Part shown: piece by piece, positions 5,004 to 5,004 of the stretch | Numbering within the stretch: the stretch's first letter is position 1 | Layout: the number at the start of each line of letters is the position of its first letter | Assembly (NCBI GenBank): GCA_905373555.1 | Contig: CAJPTP010000101.1 | Location: forward strand, 1 to 5,004 | Origin: an uncultured Francisella sp. | GTDB taxonomy: Bacteria > Pseudomonadota > Gammaproteobacteria > Burkholderiales > Neisseriaceae | Length of the DNA: 5,004 nt | Direction of reading: 5' to 3' | Made by a program: the position numbers and the translations under genes | Notes under the pieces: model-generated | What the model saw: only the letters and a program-made list of their open reading frames with translations | The model's database searches: none | What the model was told of the DNA's origin: nothing

Positions 5004-5004
5004 C

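Noticed and set aside
4871..5004. Plus-strand Lys/Arg/Ala/Pro-rich frame running off the right edge, like a histone-H1-type protein
   Set aside because: No ribosome site precedes the ATG, and the composition is what repeated CCGAA/GCCAAG DNA gives in this frame.

Overview
The window is GC-rich bacterial DNA (above 60% G+C by eye) with two housekeeping biosynthesis genes and three open frames I cannot assign. PurF begins directly with Met-Cys, has no propeptide, and reads closely like the Escherichia coli form. Ornithine carbamoyltransferase reads closely like the gamma-proteobacterial ArgF/ArcB class. Together these point to a beta- or gammaproteobacterium. This is inferred from remembered family sequences, not a search, and I cannot name a genus.

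Layout, left to right. Positions 2-754 (+) are the 3' part of an unrecognised gene that starts before the window. Its product has three tandem Asp-Trp octads and an acidic/glycine-rich C-terminal stretch. Positions 755-1038 are a 284-base spacer with a candidate sigma-70 promoter, a palindrome over the -35 that resembles a PurR operator, and a leader packed with competing GC-rich hairpins. purF lies at 1039-2541 (+). A 112-base hairpin-rich spacer follows, then an unrecognised 212-residue protein at 2654-3292 (+), probably co-transcribed with purF. A perfect 17-bp inverted repeat with A8/T8 flanks at 3322-3370 serves as a bidirectional terminator between that gene and the convergent ornithine carbamoyltransferase gene at 3478-4527 (-). 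Upstream of it are a good -10/-35 pair and, at 4818-5003 (-), the possible tail of another minus-strand gene running off the window.

Functionally, PurF makes the committed step of purine synthesis and ornithine carbamoyltransferase makes citrulline from carbamoyl phosphate and ornithine. They are convergent, separately terminated transcription units, so nothing in the sequence links their regulation. cvpA, the usual upstream neighbour of purF in this group, is not next to purF here. I found no tRNA, rRNA, CRISPR array, insertion sequence or phage gene. The points most worth a second look are the operator-like palindrome and competing hairpins ahead of purF, the unrecognised gene behind purF, and the Asp-Trp octads in the first protein.
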